From contig JAQNBH010000013.1 in NCBI GenBank assembly GCA_028752905.1, forward strand, positions 24,341,168 to 24,405,167: a stretch of DNA of 64,000 bases, written 5' to 3'. Below the pieces are notes generated by a model. That model was not told where the DNA came from, did not search any database, and saw only the letters and a program-made list of their open reading frames with translations. The stretch is from Cladorhizidae sp. MBARI D1340-BT2 (taxonomy: Eukaryota; Porifera; Demospongiae; Poecilosclerida; Cladorhizidae). The first letter of the stretch is position 1. Each line of letters begins with the position of its first letter. Made by a program: the position numbers and the translations under genes. Below, piece after piece: positions 1 to 11,067 of this stretch.

Positions 1-2450
1 AGCACAAAGACTTAATTTACAGATGATCTAGGTATGGAACCATTTCTCCTGATGGTGTACAAACTAGAAATTCCTTGTGTGTAGTAGAAGCCAAACAAAC
101 TTTTCAAATATTTAATTCACTTGTCTCAGAGAAGAAGATGTCTCTGGGGCATCATTGAATGAGTCAAGTATTCTATAGAGCTCAAGCACTGGTTAAGGTG
201 AGGAGATGCTATATTAGATGGGAAGAACTAAGATCTTGTGAAATGGTGAGCAGGTTCATAGATAGCTAGCTAGAGGTATTAGTATGATCAGGTTAACTGC
301 CGCTAGGCAATGATTTCTGAAGATCTGCAAGCTCACTGGTAAGCTTTGTGACATAATAATGGAAATCACCTGTTGGCTATAGAATGTGTGGGAATAAATT
401 ATATGACATTAGGAATATCATTTTAGCCATTCTTATGTTATAATTATTAGTCACTGATGTGATAGCTTCTTTAACTCTTTAGGGCTGATTGCAGATACAT
501 CTGCATGCATGCATGTTTCACTTCCAGACAATAGAGGATATATCTGCATAAAGATCGAAACTTGGAACATATTACAAAAAAGCTTCGCAACTGCTCATGC
601 TGTGAAGCCCAAGTCCAAATTCTGGGTAAGGAACATATATCTGAAATAGATCAGCTACATCATCGTGAAATGGCAAGATTTACAGCAGTAAAGTGTCATT
701 GTCTTCTACAAAAAGCAAACAGCCAAAAAGTGAGAAGTCGTTATTATTATGAACTTTATGATATGACAATACAGGATAAGGGTAAGAACAAATACTTTGT
801 GAAATGTGTTTCTAGTGCCTTATTGACAAACTTACACCAAAAATTGGTGTAGATGGACTACAATAAGTTACAGAATATGGCTGAAGGCAATAAATGATTT
901 CAGATATAAAGTGGAAGTACTCTGAAAGGGAATCATTGCCTGCCATATTAGAACTTGAAGTCTGAGGTACAAGCTAGTTAAGAGCTAAAATGACTTCTAC
1001 ATTTATTTGGCTTATCTGCCACTATAGAATGTTTGTAATGCTTACAAGAACATTGTATAGGTTTTGTCAGGTGGCTGAATATATAAACTACTAGTCCATT
1101 AAATCTTAATATTGCATTCCCAAAGTCACACCTTCTATAGCACTTTTTCATGAAAGAAGAATGTAGATTGACAGTCAGATTTTATATTGTAATTGGAGTT
1201 ATGCAATTAAGAAAATCAAAATCTGGTACTGGAGTTCTTCGTCGAATCTTGTCCAACAACCAACCTAATGACTTCATAAACTTTGCATATGCAGGGGGAA
1301 TTGTGTGTTTAAGCAAAAATTTTAAACTCCTTGCAAAAAAGTACCATTTGTATATAATATCACACCTTGTCAACCATGGAACTAGTTCATTATCAAAGCC
1401 CTCTTCATGTAAGTGAAAGATAAGTAGGTAAGTGGAAGTGCAGTTCAAGGCCCTTCATGGAAATATACCTCACTATGTCAATTTATTTTACCACAGAGTG
1501 TCGGCAAAACCAATGACATTTGAGAGTCCTGTTGAACAAAAGGTTCAAAAGTTCATATTGTCTCTGTACAGGATACCTTTCAGCATTCTGTTCAAATTTG
1601 GGACAAGTCATACTAACCTAGCTATTAATGATGTTGGTTGACATGTATAAACAGTCACTCCTACATAATAGTGGTGCATAGCGTTTGCATGTGGCCAAAA
1701 ACTCTCCCTACTCAAGTTTCCAGTTAGGGTTTGAACTGCTCAGCTATTGCGGGCACCACAAGATTGGTGCTGACCGTCAATCTCAACAATTTTCTATCTT
1801 TTCCCATGAAATAATGGTACAAAATTTAATAACTAATGGATTGAGCTTTCCTCCATGTCCAGTGTGTGGATTACTATCCTTTTCCATGAGTGAATCAGAA
1901 GAACAAAATGTGTCATCTGTATTATAAAAATAACATCTTTAAAGTAATAACAGCTATTCACAGATGCACATACGTAACTTGAATTTTTCCCCATAAAGCC
2001 ATAGTTGTATTAGTAGAAGGATGACATAATCCCTCGCTAATCATACCTCATGCTTAGCCACTCCCTTTCTCTCCATGCCTCCCACACTCACCTCTCCCCA
2101 CACCCAACCACACACACCCTACCACAACATTCATATATTTTCACTTAAATCATTCACATTTGCCTTAGAATTTTGAAAGACCTAGGCACCAAATATCAAA
2201 TCTATGCCTCATGTATATATTTTTTCCAAATGTTAAAAGGTAACAGGTGTACTCACAATGATAATAGAAAGGTATGCTAGTCTATGCCTAGATAAGTATC
2301 ATTCATTTGCCTAATATCAAATTGCTTTATTCAAATCTATAGGCATAGCCAAGTGATATTATAGAATGGAGGAACCACATATATTATGATGTCTCTAATA
2401 GATCTTACGCACATGCAAGCAGCCATATATCTAGAGCTTGGTGGAGGTAT
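1..2450. other. No recognisable gene; short unassigned reading frames
   Basis: This stretch is AT-rich and carries several plus-strand reading frames of 70-96 codons (562-852, 1150-1416, 1432-1641, 1685-1927). Their products have no motif I recognise and no phase-compatible splice sites that join them convincingly. The closely spaced same-strand frames with stops between them would fit a decayed transposon or a small-exon gene, but neither can be shown. Position 2040-2160 is C/A-rich low-complexity DNA. Confidence 0.4.
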
Positions 2451-2454
2451 ACTG

Positions 2455-2690
2455 ATTGCCTTTTATGGTCATTGGACTATTGAAATTGAAATGAGAATAT
2501 TAAATGGATTGTAAGTCGGCCGACAGAAGATAGTAATTAATTCGCTGAGGTGGTCTGATGGTCTTACGAATACTTATTACCTTTTATGGTTATTTGAACC
2601 CGGCTATACTTTATAGTGGCTATTGAAATTGAGCTGGAATAGTGGATAATAAGTCAGCCGATGGCTGAGATGTTTTGACAGTCTTAGTGT
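2455..2690. repeat. Imperfect tandem duplication upstream of the astacin-like gene
   Basis: Two copies of a roughly 115-120 bp segment lie next to each other (about 2455-2570 and 2575-2690). Both contain CCTTTTATGGT, then a CTATTGAAATTGA stretch, then a GTCGGCCGA/GTCAGCCGA motif and finally TCTGATGGTCTTA/TTTGACAGTCTTA. The pair ends about 35 bp before the TATA box, so it occupies the proximal promoter. The GCCGA-containing core may be a duplicated regulatory element, which is an inference. Confidence 0.55.
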
Positions 2691-2723
2691 AACAGTTATC
2701 ATGCGCTGGCAGGCAAGTTCTCT

Positions 2724-2732
2724 TATATAAAA
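2724..2732 (+). promoter_or_regulatory. TATA box of the astacin-like gene
   Basis: The sequence TATATAAAA stands about 165 bp before the ATG at 2897. Transcription would be expected to start some 30 bp downstream, near 2755-2760, giving a 5' leader of about 140 nt. The box lies just after a duplicated promoter segment. Confidence 0.6.
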
Positions 2733-2896
2733 GGGCTGAAAGATAGCATCTAGAATTCCATAACTAGCACTTCAGAAGAAAGAAAGGTTCTCAATCTCCC
2801 CTGCAGAAGGAGTGGTTCCCTAGATCTTTTCTATCACTGCTGTTTTGTTCAAGGCTGCAGTTTTCATCATCTATAAAGAGATATTGGAACAGCATC

Positions 2897-3297
2897 ATGT
2901 TATGGTTTAGTTTAATACTTCTGCTGGTGGCAACGTCACAGGAAGCAAGTCTAACTGAATATATTTCAGGTAAAGTTCTGAATGCTATCTACTTTAGTTG
3001 AGTAAATGATGTGAGTGTTATATTTTAATAGAAAGTAATAGCCAGTTAACTATTGCCATGATTTTACTGTTACTCTATGCCTGATATGCTACATTAGTCA
3101 TATTACTTCTTACTTTGTTCTGAATATTTTAGGTGTTTTCGAAGGAGACATCATCCTAACTAATCAGGAAGTCATTACAAATGAAGCACTATCTAATCCT
3201 AATGACCCTACTGCACCACAGAATGCTGTAGTGCGAAATACCCGATCACTTTGGCGAAATGCAACAGTTCCTTACATACTGGACAGCAGCCTGAATA
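2897..3297 (+). CDS. Astacin-family zinc metalloprotease, exons 1-2 (5' part only)
   Basis: Exon 1 (2897-2969) encodes a signal peptide (MLWFSLILLLVATS) and ends at a GTAAAG donor. Exon 2 (3133-3297) follows a TTTTAG acceptor, is in phase, and ends at GTAAGA. It starts with V-F-E-G-D, matching the FxGD aspartate-switch motif by which astacin propeptides ligand the catalytic zinc. It continues to R-S-L-W-R-N-A-T-V-P-Y, the usual start of the mature protease (consensus R-x-LWPNGTVPY). The family cleaves extracellular proteins. The catalytic exons with HExxHxxGxxH are not seen: the next intron is invaded by a gypsy element and the assembly gap follows. The gene is therefore partial here; whether it is intact in the organism cannot be told. 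Start choice rests on the signal peptide and the TATA box upstream. Confidence 0.8.
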
Positions 3298-3601
3298 GTA
3301 AGAGTGGATTAGAAAATGAATTTCTTTAGATAAATATTTTTAAATCCCTTCACTTTGTAATTTTAACTAATGAATGGAATATGTGATAACATCAGGTATT
3401 GTTGTTGTGGCTGGACTCTAGAAATTACAATAGATTGTTGTTGCTTCAAATAGTCTGATATGTTAGATTGGATAAGAGGTGAAATATTCAAATTCTAAAT
3501 ATCTACATGTTGTATTGTCATGGAATGTATTCAACAATAATAATTGATAGGCTTCCTATTATCATGGTAATGTCAATAACAAAAGATCATTTAATTAGCA
3601 G

Positions 3602-3848
3602 TGACTACAACACAACATAACTAAATAAAATAAGTGAGATCAACTCAATAACCTCCTGCCAGACCTCCTTTAAATAGATTTTACAATGACAAATAAGGGC
3701 AGGATCAACAAACAATTAATGAAAGTATAGTAAAGTTCTATCCAATCAAACAACTACAAGTAAGATGTAACTAGTGTGGCCTGTCACATTAACACGTGTG
3801 CATGATTATCTATCAGCATTGATAGGTGCTAGTTCTGTTAGCCTAACA
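3602..3848 (-). repeat. Probable 3' LTR of the gypsy element
   Basis: The segment is bounded on the minus strand by TGTTAGGC at 3848 and an end CA at 3602. It is immediately preceded in element orientation by a purine-rich tract. The boundaries are inferred from TG...CA ends and the tract position; the partner LTR is not in the assembled sequence, so they cannot be confirmed. Confidence 0.5.
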
Positions 3849-3860
3849 CTCCCTTCCCCC
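3849..3860 (-). other. Polypurine tract of the gypsy element
   Basis: Minus-strand GGGGGAAGGGAG abuts the TGTTAG end of the presumed LTR. This is the standard plus-strand primer position in LTR retrotransposons. Confidence 0.6.
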
Positions 3861-3879
3861 ATTGGAGTTTGAAGTCATA

Positions 3880-4290
3880 GGCTGCGTGTTGATATGTTCA
3901 ATGTTGAGGGTTCTGTAATAGCCCAGGCCAGTCTGGATAGATCATATGCATGGTCGTTCACATTTCCAGGGAAATAAGTGATGATGAAGTCATAATCCTG
4001 TAATGCTAATGACCATCTGGCCAATGGTTAGCAACTTTCATCTTGCTCAAGTATCGAAGTGCACTATGATCTGTCTGGATTAGGAATGCTGATCCTAGGA
4101 GATATGCTTAGAAGTGTTTCAAAGCTGAGACAATTGCTAGGCATTCTTTCTCAACTGTGGAGTAATGGGTATCCATATCAAGAATCTTCTTCGAGAAATA
4201 TCCTATGGGATTGTTAGGCTCATGTTCACATTGCTAGCTAAGTACAGCACCAATGCTTCTGTCTGAGGCATCTGTTAGCAAGTATAAAGT
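3880..4290 (-). pseudogene. Gypsy RNase H domain, decayed
   Basis: Minus-strand translation gives the RNase H signature stretches S-V-G-A-V-L-S-Q, then NPIGYFSKK, then HYSTVEKECLAIV, and QTDHSALRYL. These correspond to the conserved D-A-S-x-x-G-A-V-L-x-Q, F-x-S-x-K-L, Y-x-x-x-E-x-E-x-L-A and D-H-x-x-L features of Ty3/gypsy RNase H. Stops and frame shifts interrupt it. It directly continues the RT region. Confidence 0.75.
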
Positions 4291-5370
4291 CATTGCTGTA
4301 ATCTGGTGTCTACAATACTGGTACACTTGTTAAACTGTCCTTTAACTGCTTCCTGCTGGCAGTCGATAGTCCATTTCATCTTGGTTGAAGCAATCTTCTT
4401 TATGAGATCTGTGAGTACTGCTGCTGTAAAGCTGAAAGCTAGTAAGAATCTATGATAGTAGCCCAGGAGAGCTCTGACATGTTTCTTGGTGACTGACTGT
4501 TGAAAGGTTCGTACTGCTTCCACTTTTGCCATCTGTAGAGTGATTTGTCCTCTGCCAACAATGTGTCCAAGATAAGAACAAGTGGTCAAGCCAATCTGGC
4601 ATTGATTAAGGTTCAAGGTCAGGCTGTGATGTTTTAATCAAGTTATGACTTGGTGCAAATGTTCTTCCCAAGTGTCACTGAAAATAACAATGTCTTCAAG
4701 GTAGGCTCTACAAAATTCAGGCATGTCTGAGAATATGTCATCCATTAGCCATTGGAAACAGGATGTAGCACCCTTGATTCCAAAGGACTTGCATAGAAAT
4801 CGATACTTCCATTTCTTAGCTGTCTTGTTTCTGTCGTTGGGAGCTACTGGGACTTGACCCATTCCACATGTCGAGGATGGAGATGAATTTAGCCTTTCCA
4901 AGTGATTCTAGTAGTTCATCTATCCTGGGCATCGTATAAGGGTCAGGTTGGGTAACCTTATTGACTTAGTGGTAGTCAATGCATACTCTAACAGTCCTGT
5001 CCTTGTTCACCACCAGGACAATAGCTTATGTCCAAGAGCTATAGTATCTTTCTATTATTCCTCTTCATAGCATAATCTGTATCTCCTTGTGACCTTTTCT
5101 TGCCATGCCTTGGGGAGAGTCTGTGGGTTAGTGCATGTCGGCAGTGAAGTATTGTGTAAATATGCAACGTGTTACTTGTGTAAGGCCCGGTATGTTGGTA
5201 AATACCTTGCTGCTTTGGCCAATGAGATCAGATATCTCTCACTTCTGGTCAGTGGTCAGGTCATGGGCTAGTGTCAAATCAGTGTCTGCCTCCAGGATGG
5301 TGGTGAAGGCATATTTATCCAGGCCAGGTTCATCTTCCTCTACTGGTTTTTCTGATGTGGAGAATACTGC
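4290..5370 (-). pseudogene. Gypsy reverse transcriptase, decayed
   Basis: The RT starts with a GIIERYYSSWTQAIVLV segment near 5040-5000, followed by RVCIDYH, PYTMPRIDELLESLGKA, ISILDM, and then FGIKGATSCFQWLMDD. The palm motif reads A-Y-L-E-D-I-V-I-F-S, where the usual Y-x-D-D has become Y-L-E-D, removing one catalytic aspartate. The connection region has SYLGHIV and KKHVRALLGYYHRF. At least four stops or shifts occur. The linker between integrase and RT includes a VFTNIPGLTQVT stretch like the D-V-F-x-x-x-P-G-x-T that begins gypsy RT domains. Confidence 0.8.
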
Positions 5371-5468
5371 TGCTGCTGGTAGATGCCACAGCAATTACAG
5401 GCTCTGATAATCATACACTATATTATATCTCCTCATGCAATTACGTGCTCTGATAATCATACAATTCA

Positions 5469-6427
5469 TCATGTTGATATGTATGTTGTGGGTCTTCTTC
5501 CTCTTACCTGCATCGTGATGGTGTACGTCAAAGGAGAGAGTTTGTTCTCAACAAAGTATGGAGCAGACCATTGAGAAGTCAATTTAATGGATTTCGCTGG
5601 CATAACTACAAGGACTTGATCCCATGTCAAAGTGTTGTTGCTTAGAATGTTGATTATATCTAGTTTTGGTTTCTGTTTACACCTCCATCTGGGTCTGAAT
5701 AACGATATCTGCCATCTGGTCAAGCCTGGATCACAGTTCTAGCATCCATTCAATGGTTGTTGTTAACCATCATTTTCGGTCCAGCCACTTTTCATTACAT
5801 CTAGGGGTCCCCTCACATGCCGCCCAAACATGAGGCCAAATGGCAAAAAGCAAGTGCTTCCATTTGGGACCTCCCTGTCGGCAATAATATGTACAGAAGG
5901 AGGGTGTCCCAACCTTTGGTCTTGCTCATACTTCTTTAGCATAGCCTTGAGAGTGCCATAATCATTCATTGGCTCCATTTGTCTGCAGGTGACAAGGCGA
6001 GGTTCTTATTGGCTTACCTGCCAAGAGCTTGTAAAGCTCACATCAATTTGGAAATGAAATTCGCCTGCTGGTCAGAGGATTTCTGCTGGAATTCTAAATC
6101 GAGAGAATATGCCCACCAGGGCAGTAGCCAATGGTTGTTCTTCTTTAGCACTGCTTCTGGGTGTGAGCTGACATAATCCATCAACATTGGGATGTATTTG
6201 TTGCCTGCTTTGGTTCTTGTAAACAGCCCAACCATATCAATAACTACCCTGGAGAATCGATCTCCCATGATTGGAGGGGAGATCAGTGGTGTGTTGCTGC
6301 TCGATCTTCTCGCAGCCTTCTGACATTGTGGGCACAATTTGCATGCCCCTCTAATGTCTCTAGCGAGTGTTGGCCAGTAGAAGTGTTGGAGTAAGTGGTA
6401 CTTAGTGCATTCCAAACCCACGTGCCC
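5469..6427 (-). pseudogene. Gypsy integrase, decayed, N-terminus lost in gap
   Basis: The minus-strand frame at 6421-6038 shows the end of an HHCC zinc-binding domain (H-L-L-Q-H-F-Y-W-P, then C-K-L-C-P-Q-C-Q). It continues with the core first aspartate in VVIDMVG and a partner in DQQANFISKLM. After a frame change, 5978-5763 gives GTLKAMLKKYEQD and LPFGLMFGRHVRGPLDV, typical of the end of the core. A further frame (5723-5469) has PAKSIKLTSQWSAPYFVE, the C-terminal module. The reading frame is broken at least twice. Confidence 0.8.
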
Positions 6428-6428
6428 T

Positions 6429-6528
6429 NNNNNNNNNNNNNNNNNNNNNNNNNNNNNNNNNNNNNNNNNNNNNNNNNNNNNNNNNNNNNNNNNNNNNNNN
6501 NNNNNNNNNNNNNNNNNNNNNNNNNNNN
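6429..6528. other. Assembly gap of 100 N
   Basis: Exactly 100 unknown bases mark a scaffold gap of unspecified true size. Sequence on its two sides need not be contiguous at this distance: the gypsy element enters it from the left and no trace of its other LTR is seen on the right. Confidence 0.95.
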
Positions 6529-7820
6529 GGTAAGTGTGTAATAGTGAGGTGAGCCTAATCAGAGTACAATCGAAGAGGTGGAAAATCTGTAAACAATATT
6601 ATCTCTAGTTAAGCACTTAATAGATCTTGTGTAGATCACTTCAGCAGGATGAAAATTCCATGGTAAGAATTATGTCAATAATAATTATGCATATATTAGT
6701 GTGATAGAGCTATCTTTGGTTTGCTTGGTTTGTTTCATTATTAGCATAATGTTATCCTTTAACATGTTAAAATTAAAATTTGAAATTTACTCAAATTCTT
6801 GATGATCTTTGGGTGACTACCTCTTTACAAAAAGTGAGTAAGAGTGTATGTGTGTGTGTGTGGGTGGGACTCACTTTGTAAAAAGTTATTTATTAATCTA
6901 TTATTACAGAAAAGGTTATTCTTCTATGGTAAAACAGCATAATATATATAATCAGAAGCTGTTTGAACTTTCAAGTACAAATTCAGAAAATTGACTTAAT
7001 CCTTTAGTTGATTGAACATGCCCATAAAAGTTTATCCATATGCTATTAAAATGGAGATGCTGTCAATTTCTGAGCTCAAAGTTCTTCTTCATGTTGCCAG
7101 AAAATGCAACAATAAGGACCACAATGGAAACTTACCTGGCGCTTATTGCTGCTGATAGCACCTATGGCTTTGGAAAAGCTTATATTCAATATTGGGTAAT
7201 TGAAAATAGGAAAAGGAAGTCTCCAGGGAAACAAAGCAAAAAATGAGAAAGGTCAGCACCGGGTGTCTATAATGTAGCTGCAACTATTTACCTAATCTTT
7301 GAATTTGGCTAACATTGTACTGTAATACAACTGTAATAATTACACATAATTATACTTCATCATAGATTCTGTGCAGCTAAATGTATATAGTTTGTGATAA
7401 TTCAGGGGGTTGTGGGGTGAGGCTGGGGGAGAGGTTCTTTTGTTTTTTTCTTCTTTCTTTTGCTATTTTTTACTGTTTGGAATATAAATTAACATTTTTT
7501 GTGTGTGTTAAATCACTAAAGTAAATGTAAAGTATAAAATTACATTATAAAAGCTTGTGTTATGATGTGTGACAACTTTCAATCTTATTTAGATGTGTTT
7601 CTCAAAGTAGCCAGGGGACTTGGCGTTGAGCCAGAGTTATTTGTGAAAAGTCATCATCTAGTGACTAACCAGAACTCAACTATCCAGTCATCTTCTATTT
7701 CACTGGCTTGCTGTTAGTTCATGATATATAGCAATGTTTTAGACACAAAATCAAACCATGTGTCAAATCAAATACATTTCTAATTATATTCTTCGACCAT
7801 CTTTAATCGTCCAGTAAAAG
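6529..7820. other. No gene recognised
   Basis: AT-rich DNA with a short TG microsatellite near 6846-6868. A 68-codon frame at 7040-7246 lacks recognisable motifs. The last part is probably 3' flank of the minus-strand gene that ends at 7827. Confidence 0.5.
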
Positions 7821-7826
7821 GGAGAG

Positions 7827-9332
7827 CTAAGTAGTAGGCATGACATTCTCCTTTTCATTGCCCTGAATATCCTCATCCTTTATGTTCTGCACACCTCCAT
7901 CTTTCTCCTCTGTCTTCCTTCCATCTTCAACAATATGATCATGACCCACACATTCTATAAGCAAACATAGCAACAAACATTGTTAAATCATCATGCCAGG
8001 GGTGCAGGAGTAGGCGTAGTGGGATGCCCTCACCTTTATCATCCTGGCTATCACCATACTGTTTTTGCAAATCTTGTTCAATTTCTTCAACATGACCAAC
8101 TACATCTACACATTATAAAGCCATGTTATGCAACAATGAAATGCATTATGTCTAATGTTCTTCAAGCTAAAACTAGTTATATGTATTCACCTTCATCGTT
8201 CTGTGTATCTCTATGATCGTCATCTTCATCATCCTGTGTATCTCCATCTCGAATGTGATCATCAATAGTTGCAATTGTATTTGCAACTTCATGCAATTCC
8301 ATTTCACCTTCAGCATCCTGCCACACTTCCTCATAAAATTCAACTCTTTTCTTTATTTCATCCAGTTTTAGAGGAGATTGCATGACTAAGTCTTCAGGTA
8401 TGTTTCCCCTTGTTTCTTGTGATGATTTCAATGCTGACACATAGCATGCATCATTGAAAAACACAAGATAACCGTGAATGTGGTCAGGAACAATTCTATG
8501 TGGAGATCTTGTTCCAAACTTTTCTTCGTTCATTTTGATGATGTGGATAGCCAAGCTGAAGAGATACTCACCACGATCCTTATCTACTACTGCAACTACT
8601 TTGTTTCCCATTCTAAACTTTATCAGATTCTTTGTCTTTGCTTCCATCATCACAGCACCTACCTGCTGCCATTTAAAACAAGTGACAACTTCACGATTAG
8701 TACCCAAGATTGAGAGTCTTTCCAAATCCAGTGCAATTTGTATGGAGGCTCCACTTTTTATAAGGCAGTCCTCATTAACCAATGGGCCTGAAAGAGTGCA
8801 ATTTGGAATTCTATAGTAATACTTCTGGTAGTACTTTTGCCTCTTGTGAACCTTGTCCACATATCTAATTTTTTCACTGGGGGTAGCATTTTCAACAGGT
8901 TTATCCTTGCCACTAAATATGTACTTCATTTCACAATAAAGAAGGTCAAGAGCATTTGTCATACCTGGTGATGAGCATCTCACTGCCACACCAGAACAAT
9001 ATTCGCTGGAGACTAAACTCTGTGTGATCACCAACTGTTACTTCATCAGGAATATGTTTTGTGGGACATTCCAGTGGGCCAACGAAGAGACCAAACATTT
9101 CAAGACTTATCCTATCGAGATGAAGTTGTTTTCCAGCCTTTGATTTGACATGAGCAACCAAGCAATTCTCAGGTAAAGAAAAGATGACGCCTTTTATTTT
9201 TGAACTGAACACCGAGACCACAAGCTCTCTCAATTGAATTGTTGCATCTTTCCGAGTCTTTGCTTCATCCCTCTTTTTTTCTACGATTGAGAAAGCAACC
9301 GAGGAGACGTCGCAGCTGCTGCAATCAGTCAT
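7827..9332 (-). CDS. FERM-like protein with acidic tail, four exons
   Basis: I build four exons on the minus strand: 9332-8965, 8912-8191, 8099-8034 and 7954-7827, giving 1284 nt or 427 residues ending in TAG. All later introns have GT-AG ends and are phase 1, which strongly supports a live gene. The N-terminal part has an ubiquitin-like look (KQLHLDRISLEMFGLFVG, then a TEFSLQRILFW strand). The middle resembles a FERM F3 or PTB-like lobe (ERLSILGTNREVVTCFKW). The C-terminal third is rich in Asp, Glu and Gln. FERM-like architecture, perhaps sorting-nexin-17/27/31-like, is an inference from pattern only; a FERM protein would act at the membrane-cytoskeleton or endosome interface. The 52-bp first intron is ambiguous: its sequence also reads as MTNALDLLYCEMKY, which resembles a FERM F2 start, so a one-base shift is an alternative. 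A minus-strand ATTAAA lies 20 nt past the stop. Confidence 0.65.
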
Positions 9333-9887
9333 GACTAGCCCGAGAATTGAATTGAGGCTCCTCCATGTGGCTGTGCTTTTATGTGAATCTGGAGCCCGCT
9401 TGACATGCGCAGAATCTTTGTGAGAATTGACGGTTTTGAGTCGGAGCTACCTTCAAGCCTGTACTCTCCCTGGCTCCATCCCTGCATCACCCTCTGTTCT
9501 GCAACTACAAGGTATCACCACCTGCTCCATCGCTAGCGTGCACCACCCTCAGCTCCATGGCTACCATGCACCACCCACTGCTCCGTCGCTACTACTGCTG
9601 GGCAGAGATTCCAGAGAACCTCCAGCCCCCCCCCCCCCCTCCCCATCCCCGCCCCCCCCCCCCCCCCCCCCCCCCGGATAGCAATAGTAATTAATGATTA
9701 ACAACTTAATGATCTAAAATATCACCTTTGCACCTTCTGTTCTGTTCTTTTGTAAAAACATTAACACCACTACCAGATAACATTACATACACATGATATA
9801 ATTCGCTGCTGTACTTTGAACCAAGCCTGCTGCATTGTGAGCAAAGCCAGACCAAAAAGATAACCGCGGTAAACTTTATTTAGTGTT
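9333..9887. other. 5' flank of the FERM-like gene; CT-rich and poly-C tract
   Basis: This stretch is the promoter side of the minus-strand gene. It includes a CCACC-rich segment (9470-9610) and a nearly pure C run at 9629-9676. The long plus-strand frame here is a by-product of this composition. No core promoter element stands out. Confidence 0.45.
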
Positions 9888-9934
9888 ATGTCAGCTCCAA
9901 AGCCCAAGGGAGGAAGAGAAAGTGGGAAGAGAAA

Positions 9935-11067
9935 GTGAGGAATAATAATAATAATAATAATAATAATAGGCTTTACAACAATTGTGACATGTACATATGA
10001 GTGGGCAATGGTGGTGTATGAACTGTTGACAGACAGACACTATCCTGTAGTGCAGCTGGTGTAACTAAAGTAACTAAAGTGGATAGAGTGCTAATCAGAG
10101 GGGACTGAGAATGAGAGTGGGTGATGGTTAGGACAAGGGCATACTGAGTGGTAGGTACAAGTGATGCATGGGTTGAAGTTAGTCATGAAGTGATTCCAAA
10201 GATGATCAAGTATCCTTTGCTTGATGGTGATTACTGATTGAGTCAGATTAATTGGAGGCAAGCTGTTCCACAATTTGACTATTCGGTTGAAGTAGAAATG
10301 GTGGTTGTTTGAAGTACGAGAGTATTTGAACATGAGTTTCCTTTGAGAGGTAGAGCGAGTTTTGCCAGACGCAAAACTGATGTAATGAGAGATGTCAAAG
10401 TTATCTGGTGGTTCAGTGATGCTTTTCACGAGGAACATCAAATCCTGTAGTTCGTACCAATACATGAGTGGTAGCAACTTAAGGTTGATCAGTCTAGATT
10501 TGTAATCTGAGTGGTGGTCGTTGAGGATAAACTTAGTGGCTCTTCTCTGGATCCTCTCTAGTGTAGTGATGTCTTTGATGAGTCGTGGTCGCCACAGTTG
10601 TGAGCAGTACGAAAGGTGAGAGCGAACTAGTGTTAAATAGAGGCGCTTCTTGATGCTAGTTGGGGTGGAGGGAGAGAAAGTTCTTCTGATGAGGAAAAGA
10701 GAAAAGTATGCTCTGCGGCAGACTGTGTTGTAATGGTCCGACCAGTTGCAGTTACCGTTTATCGTAATTCCCAAGTCCTTGTGTGACCGAGTGAGGGGTA
10801 ATGGTTTGCCGTCTATGTTGTATGAAGCTCCACCCTTGGTTTTGTTGGAAAAAGTGACAGTAACACACTTTGAAGCACTGAGTGAGAGCTTCCACTTCTG
10901 ACACCATGAAGACATGGAGTCCAGGTCAAGTTGGAGTAGAGAGTGGTCACTAAATGAAGTCATTGATTTCACCAGCTTAGCGTCATCCGCAAAGAGAAAC
11001 ACAGATGAATGGATGATTGACTGGGGTATGTCGTTGACGTATATGAGAAATAGCAGAGGGCCAAGGA
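9935..11067 (-). mobile_element. 5'-truncated non-LTR retrotransposon
   Basis: Minus-strand insertion that begins inside the RT at the S-V-L-G-P-L-L-F-L-I-Y-V-N-D motif (11067) and ends at a TAA/TTA-type simple repeat (9940-9970). Such a 3' microsatellite tail is common for CR1- and RTE-like LINEs. The truncated 5' end and short shared flank (AGGAA on both sides) fit target-primed reverse transcription. Confidence 0.75.
10091..11067 (-). pseudogene. LINE reverse transcriptase, C-terminal half
   Basis: An uninterrupted frame of over 300 codons starts within the RT palm. It shows LLFLIYVNDIP and then the catalytic FLFADDAK (the Y/F-A-D-D box). It continues with WCQKWKLSLSASKC and LGITI of the RT thumb side, YLTLVRSHLSYCSQLW, and LERIQRRATKFIL, the classic LINE connector. 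The endonuclease domain and N-terminal RT blocks are missing through 5' truncation, so it cannot mobilise itself. Lack of stops points to a recent insertion. It is inserted between pieces of older repeat DNA. Confidence 0.85.

Larger units (their letters stand above)
3602..6428 (-). mobile_element. Ty3/gypsy retrotransposon of GMR1-like type (integrase before RT), decayed, cut by assembly gap
   Basis: Reading the minus strand from the gap, domains occur as integrase zinc finger, integrase core, integrase C-terminus, RT, RNase H, polypurine tract and LTR. Ordinary Ty3/gypsy elements have RT-RNase H-integrase. The order seen here matches the GMR1-like clade, known for a copia-like domain order with gypsy-type proteins. 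Numerous stops and frame changes mean it is dead. The 5' LTR, gag and protease would lie in or beyond the 100-N gap. It sits in an intron of the astacin-like gene in opposite orientation. Confidence 0.8.

Noticed and set aside
9427..9681. Proline-rich frame of 84 codons
   Set aside because: Driven by a poly-C tract and CT-rich DNA; not supported by splice sites or motifs.
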